From NCBI RefSeq assembly GCF_028372415.1, contig NC_092875.1:34862817-34926816 (forward strand): a stretch of DNA of 64,000 bases, given 5' to 3'. Below, piece after piece: positions 10,995 to 21,388 of the stretch. The notes under the pieces are model-generated. The model searched no databases, was not told the origin of the DNA, and saw only the letters and a program-made list of their open reading frames with translations. Each line of letters begins with the position of its first letter. Within the stretch, counting starts at the first letter, position 1. The position numbers were made by a program, and so were the translations under genes. Source of the stretch: Notamacropus eugenii (taxonomy: Eukaryota > Chordata > Mammalia > Diprotodontia > Macropodidae).

Positions 10995-11228
10995 TTGTTA
11001 TTTAGTTGTTCAGTTGTGTCTGACTCTTTGTGGACCATACTGTCCAAAGATAGTGGAGTGGTTTGCCATTTCCTACTCCAGCTCATTGCATAGATGAAGA
11101 AACTGAGGCAAACAGGGTTAAATGACTTGCCGAGGGTCACACAGCTAATGAGTGTCTGAGGCCAGATCTGAACTCAGATCTTCTTGACTCCAGGACCAGT
11201 GCTTTATCCACTGAGCCATCTAGCTGTA
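10995..11228 (-). mobile_element. Mar-1-type CORE-SINE
   Basis: Nearly full-length reverse copy: 'gttcagttgtgtctgactct' at one end, 'gaaactgaggcaaacagggt' in the middle, and 'ttatccactgagccatctag' at the other. Confidence 0.9.
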
Positions 11229-11334
11229 TGCCTTAAAGTAGGTCAAAACATCTCTTCGAGCTTGAGTTTCATCAGCTGTGGAAGGGAGTCAGTATTCTCC
11301 AAGACCCTTCTGCCTCTAAATCCTTTGATCCAAA

Positions 11335-11560
11335 CTGAACAATTTAGATTGTATCATAGGGGAATTGGGGAGCCACCCTTGAATAGGAGAGTGCCGGGGT
11401 CAGACTTGTACTTTAGGACTTTTATTTTGTCAACTATGAAGAATATGGATTGGAGAAGAGAGAGAATGGGGGTCTGGAAATAGGGAGGCCAATTAGGAGG
11501 CTAGTGCATTGGTCTGGGAGAAAGGTAAGGAGAGCTCAGACCAGAGGGAGAGAACCACAT
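11335..11560 (-). mobile_element. L2 fragment
   Basis: Reverse L2 coding-region remnant, with 'attggggagccacccttgaa' and 'aattaggaggctagtgcatt' equivalent to parts of the 8.7-10.2 kb copy. No open frame survives. Confidence 0.55.
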
Positions 11561-11794
11561 GAGTAGGGAAAAGGAAAAGATTGTGAGATAAGAGGTGGAC
11601 TTGGCTGTGGGGGTGAGGGACTATGCCTGGGACAGATACCCAGGCTCGCCAGCCAAGACTCCAACCTTCAACTCTCTCTTCTTCCTCACTCTTTTAGCAA
11701 CAAAATTGAGAACCAGGAGAAGTAATTTCCTAAAAGCCAAGGAGGAAGGAGAGAGTGTCTAGAAGGAGGTGCTGTTCAGTAGTGTGAAAAGGAT

Positions 11795-11862
11795 GAGAGA
11801 GAGAGAGAGAGGAAGAGAGAGAGGGGGGGGGGCGGGAGAGGGAGGGAGGAAGAGGAAGATCA
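11795..11862. repeat. (GA)n / G-run simple repeat
   Basis: Short GAGA tract followed by a run of ten or more G and GGA units. Confidence 0.85.
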
Positions 11863-13440
11863 CTGGGGAGGGGCCGTGGAGTCTTATAAAGGGTAGTTTG
11901 TTGTTTTGGTTGTCTGAGTGTGGGAAGACCTGGGTGTGTTTAGAGAGGAGAAATGTTAAGAGGCTGAAGAAGGAAATAGTCTTGCAGAGGAATTGGGAGG
12001 GCCAGGGATCAAGGACACAGAGGGCTGGTCTTGGCCAGGGGATGGAGATCGGAATAAAGGAAGATGCTTCAGGTTCTGACTAGTAGAATAAGTGAGAGGA
12101 GGGGCCCAGAATAGATTCTAACTTCCCAGGCGGGTAAGAGGCAAGGTTGACTTTGGATGGGGCAGAGAGGGGAAGTCCATGCCTTGAGCTGTTCCCCATC
12201 CCCAACCCCCTGCTCTTCTCCCTCCAATATTTCCCTCTCTGTTCTTTTTTTGCGGTGTCTCGTCCCACCCCCAGGACTCTTTGGTTTTGAAGCCTTCGGA
12301 AGAGAGCCAATCCAATCTCCTTCCTGTGTAGTTTTGGCTTCTGTTCACCGTCTCAATTGTGGATAAGATCAGCTGGAGCCGAGGAAAGAGTGCTGTTGAA
12401 TTTGAAGGCCAAAGGTCCATGGTTCAAATATCCCAGCTTTGTCGCTGTGTGACCTTGGGCTAATTGTTCCCCCTCTGGACTTCATTTTCTGTCATTATCT
12501 GTCAAATGTTGGGGAGGGGTTCAGATTCTGAGGCCTCTTTTGGGGTAAGTCTCTGACCCTAGTCTACTTGCTTTTAATTTTTTTGCCTGTATCTTTGGTT
12601 TTTATATTAGCTGTGTTTCTTGGCATCTCCCTCCCTTTTCCCACTTCTAGAGAGCTTTTCCTCATAACAAAGAATAGGGGATGGGAAATGCTTCAGGGAA
12701 ACTCCCAGGTGAGGAAGCTGTCTGCCAATGCTGGACTCCCCCTTCTTTCCCGGAGAACTGACAGGGTAAGGCTCACCCAGATAATATGTGCCAAGGGTTC
12801 CTGACTGGCTGTCTTTTGTCTCTGCCACACTATCTCTTGTATAACAAGGAATTAAAAAAAACAACCAAAAACCCAGTTCTGCAAAACGTCTGTAATTCAT
12901 CGGCCAAGTCTGACTTTGTGTAGAGTCCCACATCCATAAACACCCTCCTGCAGAGCAGGAATCCTTCCTTAATGAAGGATTCAGGAGGGCTGGGAATTGC
13001 TTCTTTTTTTACTTGAGTCTTGTCCAAGTTTCTTCTGGTGCCTGGCCCTCTCCACACACTGATGACTGCCTCCAGAGCCTTGTTTGGGTGTCTAGGGGCC
13101 ACATTTTTGAAAGGTCCCTGAAGTCCAGCTAAAGTCTTTCTGCTGATGGGGAAGGAGTTGTAGGAATCCTAGTCAGGACTGAAAGGACCTCATTTTAGAG
13201 GCAGAAACAGAGACTTCCAAAGTCATATGGATAGTGCGTTGTTCGAGGCGGGATTTGAACCCAAAGTCCAGAGCCCAGTGTTCTGTCCACTGTGCACATT
13301 TATTTCCTCTCCAGGAGTTCTCCTGGCCTTTGAAGAGGCCAGCTTGGAGGAGATGATTGAGTCCTGTTGAGTGCTGAGGTCTTGTGATATCCTCTTCTCC
13401 ATTCTGAGAGCCTAGTTCTGTGGGCAAAGGTTTGGTGATC
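11862..13440. other. Mostly unique sequence upstream of PHETA1, with two MIR pieces
   Basis: MIR-like sequence is seen at about 12380-12530 (forward) and 13170-13300 (reverse). The rest is not recognisably repetitive. Within it, 12651-12708 is bounded by a strong pyrimidine-rich acceptor and a CAG|GTGAGG donor on the + strand (see findings). No coding frame is convincing. Confidence 0.4.
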
Positions 13441-13444
13441 ATGG

Positions 13445-14410
13445 TGGGACGTGGCTGAAGATGCCCAAGTCTCATCAGTGTTCAGGTTTCAACAACATTC
13501 TTTGAATCCATTCCCTTCTCTCTTGCCTCACTGCCACAGCCCTAGTCCAGGCTTTTGTTATCATCCAATGAGACTAATTTTTAAAATGCACCTGTGCTGT
13601 ATGCCAGCTCCAATTTATCCCTCACGTGCCATCTTGCCAGAGTAGTTTAATTCAGTTCCTATGTAGTAGCTTAATTCAGCTCCAAGATCTGTAGTGGGTC
13701 CCTCTTGCCTCTAAAGTAAAATTCAAATTTTTTTGCTTAGCATTCAAGGTCTGCTATAACCTTTTGTCACCCTGCCTGTCTAACCTTTTCTTCTAACCTG
13801 GAAGTGTCGGGCCCCTGACCCCATCCTAAATACCCCGGGCAAGTCACTTGTTCTAAAAAAAAAGAAAAAAGGACCTTTACAAAAGGCCACCACCTCTTGG
13901 CAGCCTTCCCAGATCTATCTGGTGGGAAACTACTTTCTCTCTCTATGCCTCCTGTAGTTCTTTGTTCTCTCTGATGTTTTTATTGTGGATTGTTGTATAT
14001 CACATTATCTGTATTGTACCACTTCTGTCTTCTTGATTATAAGTGTCTTAAGGGCAGGGGCCTTCTTGTTCCTCAGACAGGACACTCCATCTGTCCCTAG
14101 CTCTGGGTATTCTCGCTGGCTGTCCTCCATTCCCAGGATGCCCTTCCTCCTCATCTCTGCCTCTAGGCTTCTCTAGCTTCTTTGAAGTCTCAGCTAAAAA
14201 TCCCACCAGCCACAAGAAGCCTTTCCTGATTCCCCCATCTCTCCACAGTTATCTTTACTTTATTCCACACATATATCTTGCCTGTACCTAGATGTTTATA
14301 TGTTAGCCCCTTCACGTCCCTTAGACTGTGAGGTCCTTGAGAGCAGGGACTAACTTTTGCTGTGCCAGGCACAAAGCAGGTGCTTAATAAATGCTTGCTG
14401 ACTGACTGCC
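13445..14410 (+). mobile_element. L2 3' end region
   Basis: Forward L2 remnants end in a classic L2 terminus at about 14330-14400: 'gtgaggtccttgagagcagg', 'gctgtgccaggcacaaagca' and 'ggtgcttaataaatgcttgc'. The upstream part near 13690-13760 ('cattcaaggtctgctataac') is also typical of L2. Confidence 0.7.
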
Positions 14411-14622
14411 ACAGGTTCTAAGAGACAGGGTGAGGTGGGCGAGCATCTTAGGAATGAGGGACAGGGTCCTGAAGGGGAAAAAAGGCCAGGGTCCAGGAGT
14501 TGGAAGGAGGCCAGTGTTGCTAGAACAGTTGAGTGTGGAGGAAAGTGAGGAGAAATTAGCTCCTAAAGGCAGACTAGAACCAGCTTGTGAAGGGGTTTAG
14601 ATGCTAAGCAGAGTAGATTGAA

Positions 14623-17405
14623 TTTTTTTCCCATTTATTTTAGTTTTCCACATTCATTTCCACAAGATTTTGAGTTCCAAATTTTCTCCCCATCTCTTCC
14701 CTCCCCCACCCCATGACATCATGCATTCTGATCACATCTTCCCCAATCTGTCCTCCCTTCTATCACACCTTCCCTTCTCTTATTCCCTTCCCCTTCTCTT
14801 TTCCTGTAGATTAAACTAGATTTCTATACCCCATCATCTGTGTATCTTATTTCCTAGGTGCGTGTAACAACAATTTTTAACATTCATATTTTACAATTTT
14901 GAGTTCCAAATTCCCTCCCTTTCTCCCTTCCCACGCACCCTCATTGAGAGGGCAAGCAATTTGATGTAGGTTGTACATGTATAGTCATGCAAAACACTTC
15001 CATAACAGTCATGTCATGAAAGACTAGCTATCTTTCCCTCCATCCTATCCTGCCCCCTGTTTATTCTATTTTCTCCTTTGATCCTATCCTTCCTCAACAG
15101 TGTTTGCTTCTGATTACCCCTCCCCCAATCTGGCCTTCCTTCTATTATCTCCCTCATCCTCCCACTTATCTGTTTCCCACTACTTTCCTGTAGAGTAAGA
15201 TAGATTTCCATACCCAACCCAGTGTGTATGTTATTCCCTCCTTAAGCCAAATCTGATGAGAATAAGGTTCACTCATTCCCTCTCACCTCCCCCCTCTTCC
15301 CTTCCACTGTAAAAGCTTTTTCTTATCTATTTGATGTAAATAATTTACCCCTTTTCTCGTTCTCTCAGTCTATTCCTCTCTCTCACCACTTAATTTTATT
15401 TTTTAGATATCATCCCTTTATATTCAATTCACCTTGTGCCCTCTGTCTATATTTACTCCCTCCAACCATCCTAATACTGAGAAAGGTCTCTTGAGTTACA
15501 AATATCATCTTTTCATGTAGAAATATAAACAGTTCAACTTTTAATAATTCCCTAATGATTTCTCTTTCCTTTCTACCTTTTCATGTTTCTCTTAAGTCTT
15601 GTATTGGAAAGTCAGTTTTTCCATTGCTCTGACTTCTCAAGAATGCATTAAATTCTTCTGTGTCTTTTTGAATGTCAATTTTTCCTCCTCATTGATTACA
15701 CTCAATTTGCTAGGAGGTGATTCTTGGCTTTAATCTTAGCTCCTTTACCCTATGGAATATCATATTCCAAGCCCTCCGATCCTTTAATGTAGAAGCTGCT
15801 AAATCTTGTGTTATCCTGATTGTTTTTCTACAATACTTGAAGTGTTTCCTTCTGGCTACTTGCAAGATTTTCTCCTTGACCTAGGAACTCTGGAATTTGG
15901 CTACAATGTTCCTAGGAGTTTCTCTTTTTTGACCTCTTTCAGGAGGTGATCGATGGATTCTTTCAATATTTATTTTGTCCTCTGGTTCTAAAATATCAGG
16001 GTAGTTTTCCATGATAATTTTTTGAAAAGTGGTGTCTAGGCTCTTTTTTGATCATAGCTTTCAGGTAATCCAATAATTTTTAAATTATCTCTCCTGGATC
16101 CCTTTTCCAGGTCAGTTGTATTTTCTTTGGTGAGCTTTTGGGCCTTCTTTTCCATTTGACCAACTCTGCTTTTTAAGGCATTCTTCTCCCCATTGGCTTT
16201 TTGGATTTCTTTTTGCCATTTGATCTAGTCTGTTTTTTAAGATGTTATTTTCTTCAGTATTTTGGGATCTCCTTTAGCAAACTGTTGACTTGTTTTTCAT
16301 AATTTTCTTGCATCACTCTCATTTCTTTCCCCAGTTTTTCCTCTACTTCTTTTACTTGAGTTTCAAATCCATTCTGAGCTCTTCCATGGCCTGAGACCAA
16401 TTCATATTTTTCTTAGAGGCTTTTGAGGTAAGAGCTTTGATTTTATTGTCTTCTTCCAAGTATATATTTTGATCATCCTTGTCACCAAAGTAATATTTTA
16501 TAGTCTGAGGTTTTGTCCTCTGCTGTTTGCTCATTTTCCCAGTCAATTACTTGACTTTTTAACTCTTTGTTAAGGTAGGACTCTGCTTCCAGAGTGGAGA
16601 GCTCACTGTCCCAAGCTTCAGTGGTTTTGTACAGCTATTTTCAGAGATAATTCTAAAGACTTGTACATTTTGAGTTCTTCTAAGATGGCATAATCTAAAG
16701 AGAATGTGTTTACTCCTCCACTGGCCTGTGCTCTGGTCAGTAAGTGACCACAGGCACTCTTTTCTGCCCTGGAACTGTGAGGAGGGTTCCTTCTTCACTG
16801 CCTCCACAAACTCCTGTACCAGTGCTTCTCCTCACCCCAGGACTGTCACCCAGAACTGCAACCCAGATCCAAGTATGGGCAGAGCAACAGAATCCTGCCT
16901 CAGTGCCAACAAAGAGACCCCTGTAATCTCCTTCTGACCAGTTGTTCAATCCCTTTATAGTCTATGGGTTGAGAGCCCTGGAAGCAGCCACTGCTGCTAC
17001 TGCTGCTGCCCTAGGACTAGGACCAGACCATGCTCCTCTCTCACCCACATATGAGAGACCTTTCCACTGACCTTCTCGGTTGTCCTTGGCATTTGTGGGT
17101 TGAGAAGTCTGGAAACTGCCTCAACTGCCAGTGATTCATTCCCTTGAGGTCTGCTCTGGGTTTGTTGGGGCATGGTCTGTGCGGTATGGCCCATGCTGGA
17201 ATGTGCTCTTCTTTGTGAATGGTGCAGCAGATCTTTCCTGTCAAACTTCCAGTCTATCTTGGGCTGGAAATTTGCTTCACTCTGTCTTTTTGTGGGTTCT
17301 ACTGCTCTAGAATTTGTTTAGTCATTTTTTACAGGTATCTGGAGGGGTTTGGAAGAGAGCTCAAGCGAGTCCTTGCTTTTACTCTGCCATCTTGGCTCTG
17401 CCCCA
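14623..17405 (-). mobile_element. HAL1 (half-L1), near full length
   Basis: Reading the - strand, the element starts at about 17405 with 'ggggcagagccaagatggca', a marsupial L1-type 5' end. It then has a 5' UTR of about 870 bp, a decayed ORF1 (16534 down to 15581) and a roughly 950-bp 3' region ending in 'aaataaatgggaaaaaaa' near 14623. No ORF2 is present between ORF1 and the 3' end, which is the HAL1 architecture. L2 sequence lies on both sides, so the HAL1 appears to have inserted into an older L2. Confidence 0.8.
15581..16534 (-). pseudogene. L1/HAL1 ORF1 protein, decayed
   Basis: The - strand reads MSKQQRTKPQTIKYYF from 16534. A Lys/Glu-rich, coiled-coil-like stretch follows, and then a conserved C-terminal part (frames pieced by eye) with 'NIVAKFQSSQVKEKIL' near 15870-15910. 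A TGA at 15581-15583 fits the natural stop, giving about 317 codons. L1 ORF1p is an RNA-binding trimer that coats L1 RNA. In-frame stops (for example after codon 60) and shifts show this copy is dead. I did not reconstruct the frame. Confidence 0.75.
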
Positions 17406-17424
17406 CAGAAGTTCCTTTTTTTTT

Positions 17425-18125
17425 TGAGAGGCAGTAATGAGCCATTGAAACTTCTTGAGGGAGTGGTCATTTGTTAAGTGCTTAGTCCTTTCAAAGTCCT
17501 GGTTTCAGGGCTGGGCCTGGGAGCTGACCTTTCTTGGAATGTGTGCCTAAACCAGACATAACCTAATTGGGAAACTTCTGGAGGTTGTGAGTTCTTGGAA
17601 AGACTGGGTGACCAGTCAGTCAGCAAGGATGCTTACTGTGAACCAGGCATTGCTAAGCCAGGGATACAGAGGAAGGCGGAAACATTGGCTGGTTCCTCTG
17701 TCCTAGGAAGGCCCATGCTAATGGGTAGGAGAGCAGGACAGTAACTATATACCAGGTGAAGAAGATGTAAAAGGAAGACCAGAGGGAAGGTGGTCACACT
17801 GGAAGGGTCCTGGAATAAATCTTAAAGGAAGTTGGGGGCGGGGAGGAGGGAAAAAGCAGAGATGAGGAGAGAGAGCACCCCAGGCGTGGGGAATGGCCAG
17901 AGACAACGTCCAGAGCCGAGAGATGGTGTGTCCTGTTTGAGGGCTAGCAGGATGGCTCCATGTCTTTAGATCAGAGTGTGCACAGAGCAGTATTGTGTAG
18001 TAACAAGACTGGAAAGCAAGGAAGGGTGGTACAGGCCAAGGAGAGTTACTATTGATTGGATCATGGAGATCCAGGAGAGCCACCTGGGCTTCCCTTTGGG
18101 GAGGAATGTCAGAGAGTGGCTGCAC
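17425..18125 (-). mobile_element. L2 fragments flanking the HAL1
   Basis: Reverse L2 resumes right after the HAL1 5' end ('gtaatgagccattgaaactt') and again at about 17610-18125. It matches the 14.5-14.6 kb side ('gcttgtgaaggggtttagat'), supporting insertion of the HAL1 into an L2. Confidence 0.6.
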
Positions 18126-18349
18126 TGTCAGCGTGCTGGTAGAGGGATAGATTTTATTTAATGAGCTTTCATTCTCTAATCAGGTGAGAGAAGTTTTATA
18201 CTCAAGTAAATATGATTTGGCTAGAGAAGACAAGAGGGGGAGCAGGAGACTCCATTCCAAGAGCAGGGGGAGAGCCTTTGGGGGAGGAGGGACCCATCTG
18301 GGAGGTTCTATGAAAGATGTGGTGGTGACTTGGGTTCTGATTATTGGTC

Positions 18350-18770
18350 CATCAGCAAGCATTTAGTAAGCACCAGCTGTTTGCCAAGCTCTAGAATGGG
18401 AGCTGGGGCTACAAGAGAAAAAGAAAAGCAACAATAGTTACCTTCAAGGAGCTCACATTCCATCAGGGGAATGAGATAGGGAGACCTCCAAGTGTTTGCA
18501 AAAGAACAGGAGCTGGCATTTATAGAGCACTTCGTATGTTATATGATGTTCTATTAGAATGCATTTATACAATATTGCATTCTATTATTATGTATTTATT
18601 ACATTATACTATTACACATTTATTATATATTTCTATCTAAATGCTTGACATGCATTAACTCATTTGATCCTTATAATAATTCTGGGAGATGGGGTACTAT
18701 TATCGCCTTTTTAAAGATGAGGAAGCTGAGGTGTTTAAATGGCTTGCCCAGCGTTATCTAGCTTAGTAAA
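18350..18770 (-). mobile_element. L2 3' end and Mon-1-type SINE
   Basis: An L2 3' UTR in reverse at about 18350-18480 ('ccagctgtttgccaagctct') is followed by a decayed Mon-1-like copy at about 18510-18770 ('gcatttatagagcacttcg', 'gatgaggaagctgaggtg'). Confidence 0.6.
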
Positions 18771-18774
18771 TGTG

Positions 18775-19685
18775 TAAGGCAGAAGAACAGTACTGCACCA
18801 CTGAGGTAATTTGATGGGGAAGCCCTCGTACCTGGAGGGAATCAGGCTGGGAGGGTTATCTGGAAGGCCCTAGCCTTTGAGGGCTGCTTACGCTGAGCTT
18901 TGGGCCTGAGGTGAGGAAGGAGGGCATTGCAGACCTGGGGCAGGGAGCTGGAATGTCCTCTTTAGAAGGAGCTGGCCGAATTCTGGCTCTGGCTTCTCAC
19001 GAGTCTAGAATTGGGTTGGTCCCCTCCAGGGAGGGATGGGTACTGAAGGGGAGGGGCTCAGCAAGTGATAAGACGAGGCCTGGCAGGAGGTATGTTTAAT
19101 TTAGCCAGGAGAGCCATACTTCGCCCCTTGCCTCCCTCCCCTTTCCTTTCCTGGGTAGGTAGAAGGAAATTTCAGCCACCTCATTCTAAAAGGCTCACTT
19201 TGCCTTCTCTTTGCTCCAGATGAATGGTCAGGGCTAAAGTATGTGTGTCTCAGGTGAGCAGGGAAGGAGAAAGCCAGCTGGCTGACCAGCTGGTGGGCTC
19301 CCAGGAGGGCAGGCAGCCATTGGGGACAAGTGTCTTTGCCCTGGGAGGCCCTTGCCAGGAGTAGAACATTCTTGGGAAGGAGAGACAGGGCTGTCCCTTC
19401 TCCTGGCTCCCTCGGGCTCTGTCCCAGCCTCTCCTGGTGACCGTGGGCCTCTGTTCTTCCGTGGGCAGAGATAAGTCGACTTGTCTTTGTTGTACTCTAT
19501 GTCCTTGCCTGCAGTCGGGCAGGAAATGGGTCTGGCCACAGGCTTGTGAGTCAGCTCCATTAGTAGTTCCTGGGAATTCCTGCATTTCCAGGCATAGGCA
19601 GCATCCTGATCTGACCCACAACCAAGCTTAGCTTACATGAAGGGTCTCTTCTCCAACCTTCTAGAATTCTCCGTGGGGTTGAAAA
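18775..19685. other. Unique sequence upstream of PHETA1
   Basis: No repeat family recognised. GC content is higher than in the surrounding repeats. A 34-base segment at 19220-19253 is flanked by a plausible acceptor (ttctctttgctccag) and a donor (CAG|GTGAGC) on the + strand; see findings. The open frames here lack conservation cues. Confidence 0.35.
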
Positions 19686-19689
19686 AAGG

Positions 19690-20140
19690 GGTTGTTTTTG
19701 TTGAGTCTTTGTGATTTGGCAGAAGTACTGGAGAGGTTTGCTATTTCCTTCTCCAGCTCATTTTACAGATGGAGAAACTGAGGCAAACAGGCTAAATGAC
19801 TTGCCCAGAGTCACTTAGCTACGAAATGTCTGAGGCTGGATTTGTCCTCAGGAAGATGAGTCTTCCTGTTCCAAGCCCAGTGCTCTGTGCGCTGCTCTCA
19901 AAAAGGGGGGAACACACCATAAAGGAGGTTCCCTCTCTTGGGAGTCAGTGGAAAGAACACTGGATTTAGAGACAGAAGACCTGGGTACAAATATTGGCTC
20001 TACCACTTAGTACCTGTGTGACCCTGGGAGTCACTTAACTGTGCCTCAATGTCTTCATTTGTCTTTATTTGTAAAAATAAGGAGGCTGGATTAGTTAGCC
20101 TTTGAGGTCCCTTCCAAATCTCTGATCCTCTAAGTTACAA
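19690..20140. mobile_element. Mar-1-type SINE (-) then MIR (+)
   Basis: A reverse Mar-1-like SINE spans about 19690-19898 ('ttttacagatggagaaactg'), followed directly by a forward MIR at about 19935-20140 ('ctgtgtgaccctgggagtca'). Confidence 0.8.
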
Positions 20141-20244
20141 AGGGGCAGTTAGGAGAGGAATGGTCTGCCTTGGGATGGGGCAGGTTGGTGGCCTTTCTCA
20201 TCCTGAAAAATGGGGCTAATGTGTCAATCACTTTTTGCCTTTCT

Positions 20245-20515
20245 TGCTCTCCCCAGGGCTTAGCCCAGTGCCTGGCACATAGTCAGAACTTTAAAGGCAC
20301 TTGAGTACTTTGCAGACCTTTAGGCCAGATGGCCAGGGGAACAGCTGTCTTCATGCTCCGGTTTGTCCCTCTGGGCTGTCCCTTCTAGTGTAGATGGTGC
20401 CCCCCCCCCCAGAACTTAGCCAGTGGTTTACAAGAATCATAGTGGTCCAAAGAGTCATCCCCCAGGGTCTGTGCCTCACACATAGTAGGCACTTAATGAA
20501 TACTTGCTGACTTGA
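20245..20515 (+). repeat. Two L2 3'-end fragments
   Basis: 'gcccagtgcctggcacatag' near 20265 and 'cacatagtaggcacttaatg' near 20480 are L2 termini. A run of ten C occurs at 20401-20410. Confidence 0.6.
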
Positions 20516-20643
20516 CCTTATTTGAGTTGGTCAACCCAGAGCAGACTCCCAATCTTGTGTGGTGGCCAGCAGACTGACCACACCTCTCACATTTTACAGA
20601 CCCCAGAGACTCTTTCTTCTCCTCTTCTTCTCTCCCCTCCCAG

Positions 20644-20656
20644 GTTCCTAGCCACC
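20644..20656 (+). other. PHETA1: PHETA1 5' UTR part of the coding exon
   Basis: The exon is inferred to start at 20644, after the acceptor ctcccctcccag. The 13 bases before the ATG are untranslated. The frame stays open further upstream, but those codons lie across the pyrimidine tract and have no family match, so they are taken as intron. Confidence 0.75.
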
Positions 20657-21388
20657 ATGAAGCTGAATGAGCGCAGCCTGGCCTTCTATGCCACCTGTGA
20701 CTCGCCGGCAGACAACACGGGCTTCCTGTATAAGAAGGGCGAGCGCCACACGGCCTACCATAGACGTTGGTTTGTGCTCAAGGGGAACATGCTGTTCTAC
20801 TTTGAGGACCGTGATAGCCGGGAACCTGTGGGCGTCATCATCTTGGAGGGGTGCACGGTGGAGCTGTGTGAGGCCGCTGAGGAGTTCGCCTTTGCCATCC
20901 GCTTTGCTGGATCCCGCTCGCGCACATACATCCTGGCGGCCGACAGCCAGCCAGCCATGGAGGCCTGGGTCAAGGCCCTGTCCCGAGCCAGCTTTGACTA
21001 CATGCGGCTGGTTGTGCGTGAGCTGGAGCAACAGCTGGAACGGATGCGGTCGGGGGGCAGGCGGAGGACCGAGCCTCTGGTCCCCCCACGGCGGGAGCGC
21101 TCGCTGCCCTCAAGCGGCCCCAAGGAGAATGGCTGTGCTGTGTGGAATCAGGAGTCACCCAGCCTGCCCAATGGGACCCTCCCCAGGACTAGCCATGAGG
21201 GGGCCCCGAGACCCCCCCCACTCCCACCTCGTCGGAAGCCCTCCCTGGGCAACAGCCCTGTCCCCGTCCTGGTCCCCGAGACTCCTTTCACCCCATGCAC
21301 AACCACCTTCTCTCAGCTTCATGACTGGTACGGCCAGGAGATTCTGGCCCTGAGGCGTGAGTGGCTGGAGAGCCGAGGCCAGCTGTGA
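20657..21388 (+). CDS. PHETA1: PHETA1 (FAM109A/Ses1/IPIP27A), PH-domain endocytic adaptor
   Basis: This single-exon coding sequence encodes 243 residues. The ATG sits in a strong context (GCCACCATGA), 14 bases after a CAG acceptor (20641-20643) preceded by a long pyrimidine tract, so it is the coding exon of a gene with upstream non-coding exons. Residues 22-112 form a PH domain that starts with GFLYKKG and has W38 and the C-terminal W104. A helix at about 114-131 ([13 protein letters not shown]) looks like a coiled coil. A proline-rich segment lies at 184-195 ([12 protein letters not shown]), an SH3-ligand type. The C-terminal F&H motif has F218 and H222 in [12 protein letters not shown]. 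In mammals Ses proteins use this motif to bind the 5-phosphatases OCRL and INPP5B, and act in endosome-to-TGN and recycling traffic. PKENGCAVW and the neighbouring CUX2 favour PHETA1 over PHETA2. Confidence 0.95.
   Translation: MKLNERSLAFYATCDSPADNTGFLYKKGERHTAYHRRWFVLKGNMLFYFEDRDSREPVGVIILEGCTVELCEAAEEFAFAIRFAGSRSRTYILAADSQPAMEAWVKALSRASFDYMRLVVRELEQQLERMRSGGRRRTEPLVPPRRERSLPSSGPKENGCAVWNQESPSLPNGTLPRTSHEGAPRPPPLPPRRKPSLGNSPVPVLVPETPFTPCTTTFSQLHDWYGQEILALRREWLESRGQL

Noticed and set aside
20522..20656. PHETA1 starting at an upstream ATG (20522)
   Set aside because: The extra codons span the pyrimidine tract and acceptor; the ATG at 20657 has a strong Kozak context and gives the family N-terminus MKLNERS.
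20667..21353. 228-codon open frame overlapping PHETA1 in another frame
   Set aside because: The PHETA1 exon is GC-rich and stop-poor, so long shadow frames are expected; this one has low-complexity Pro/Ser/Arg content and no family likeness.
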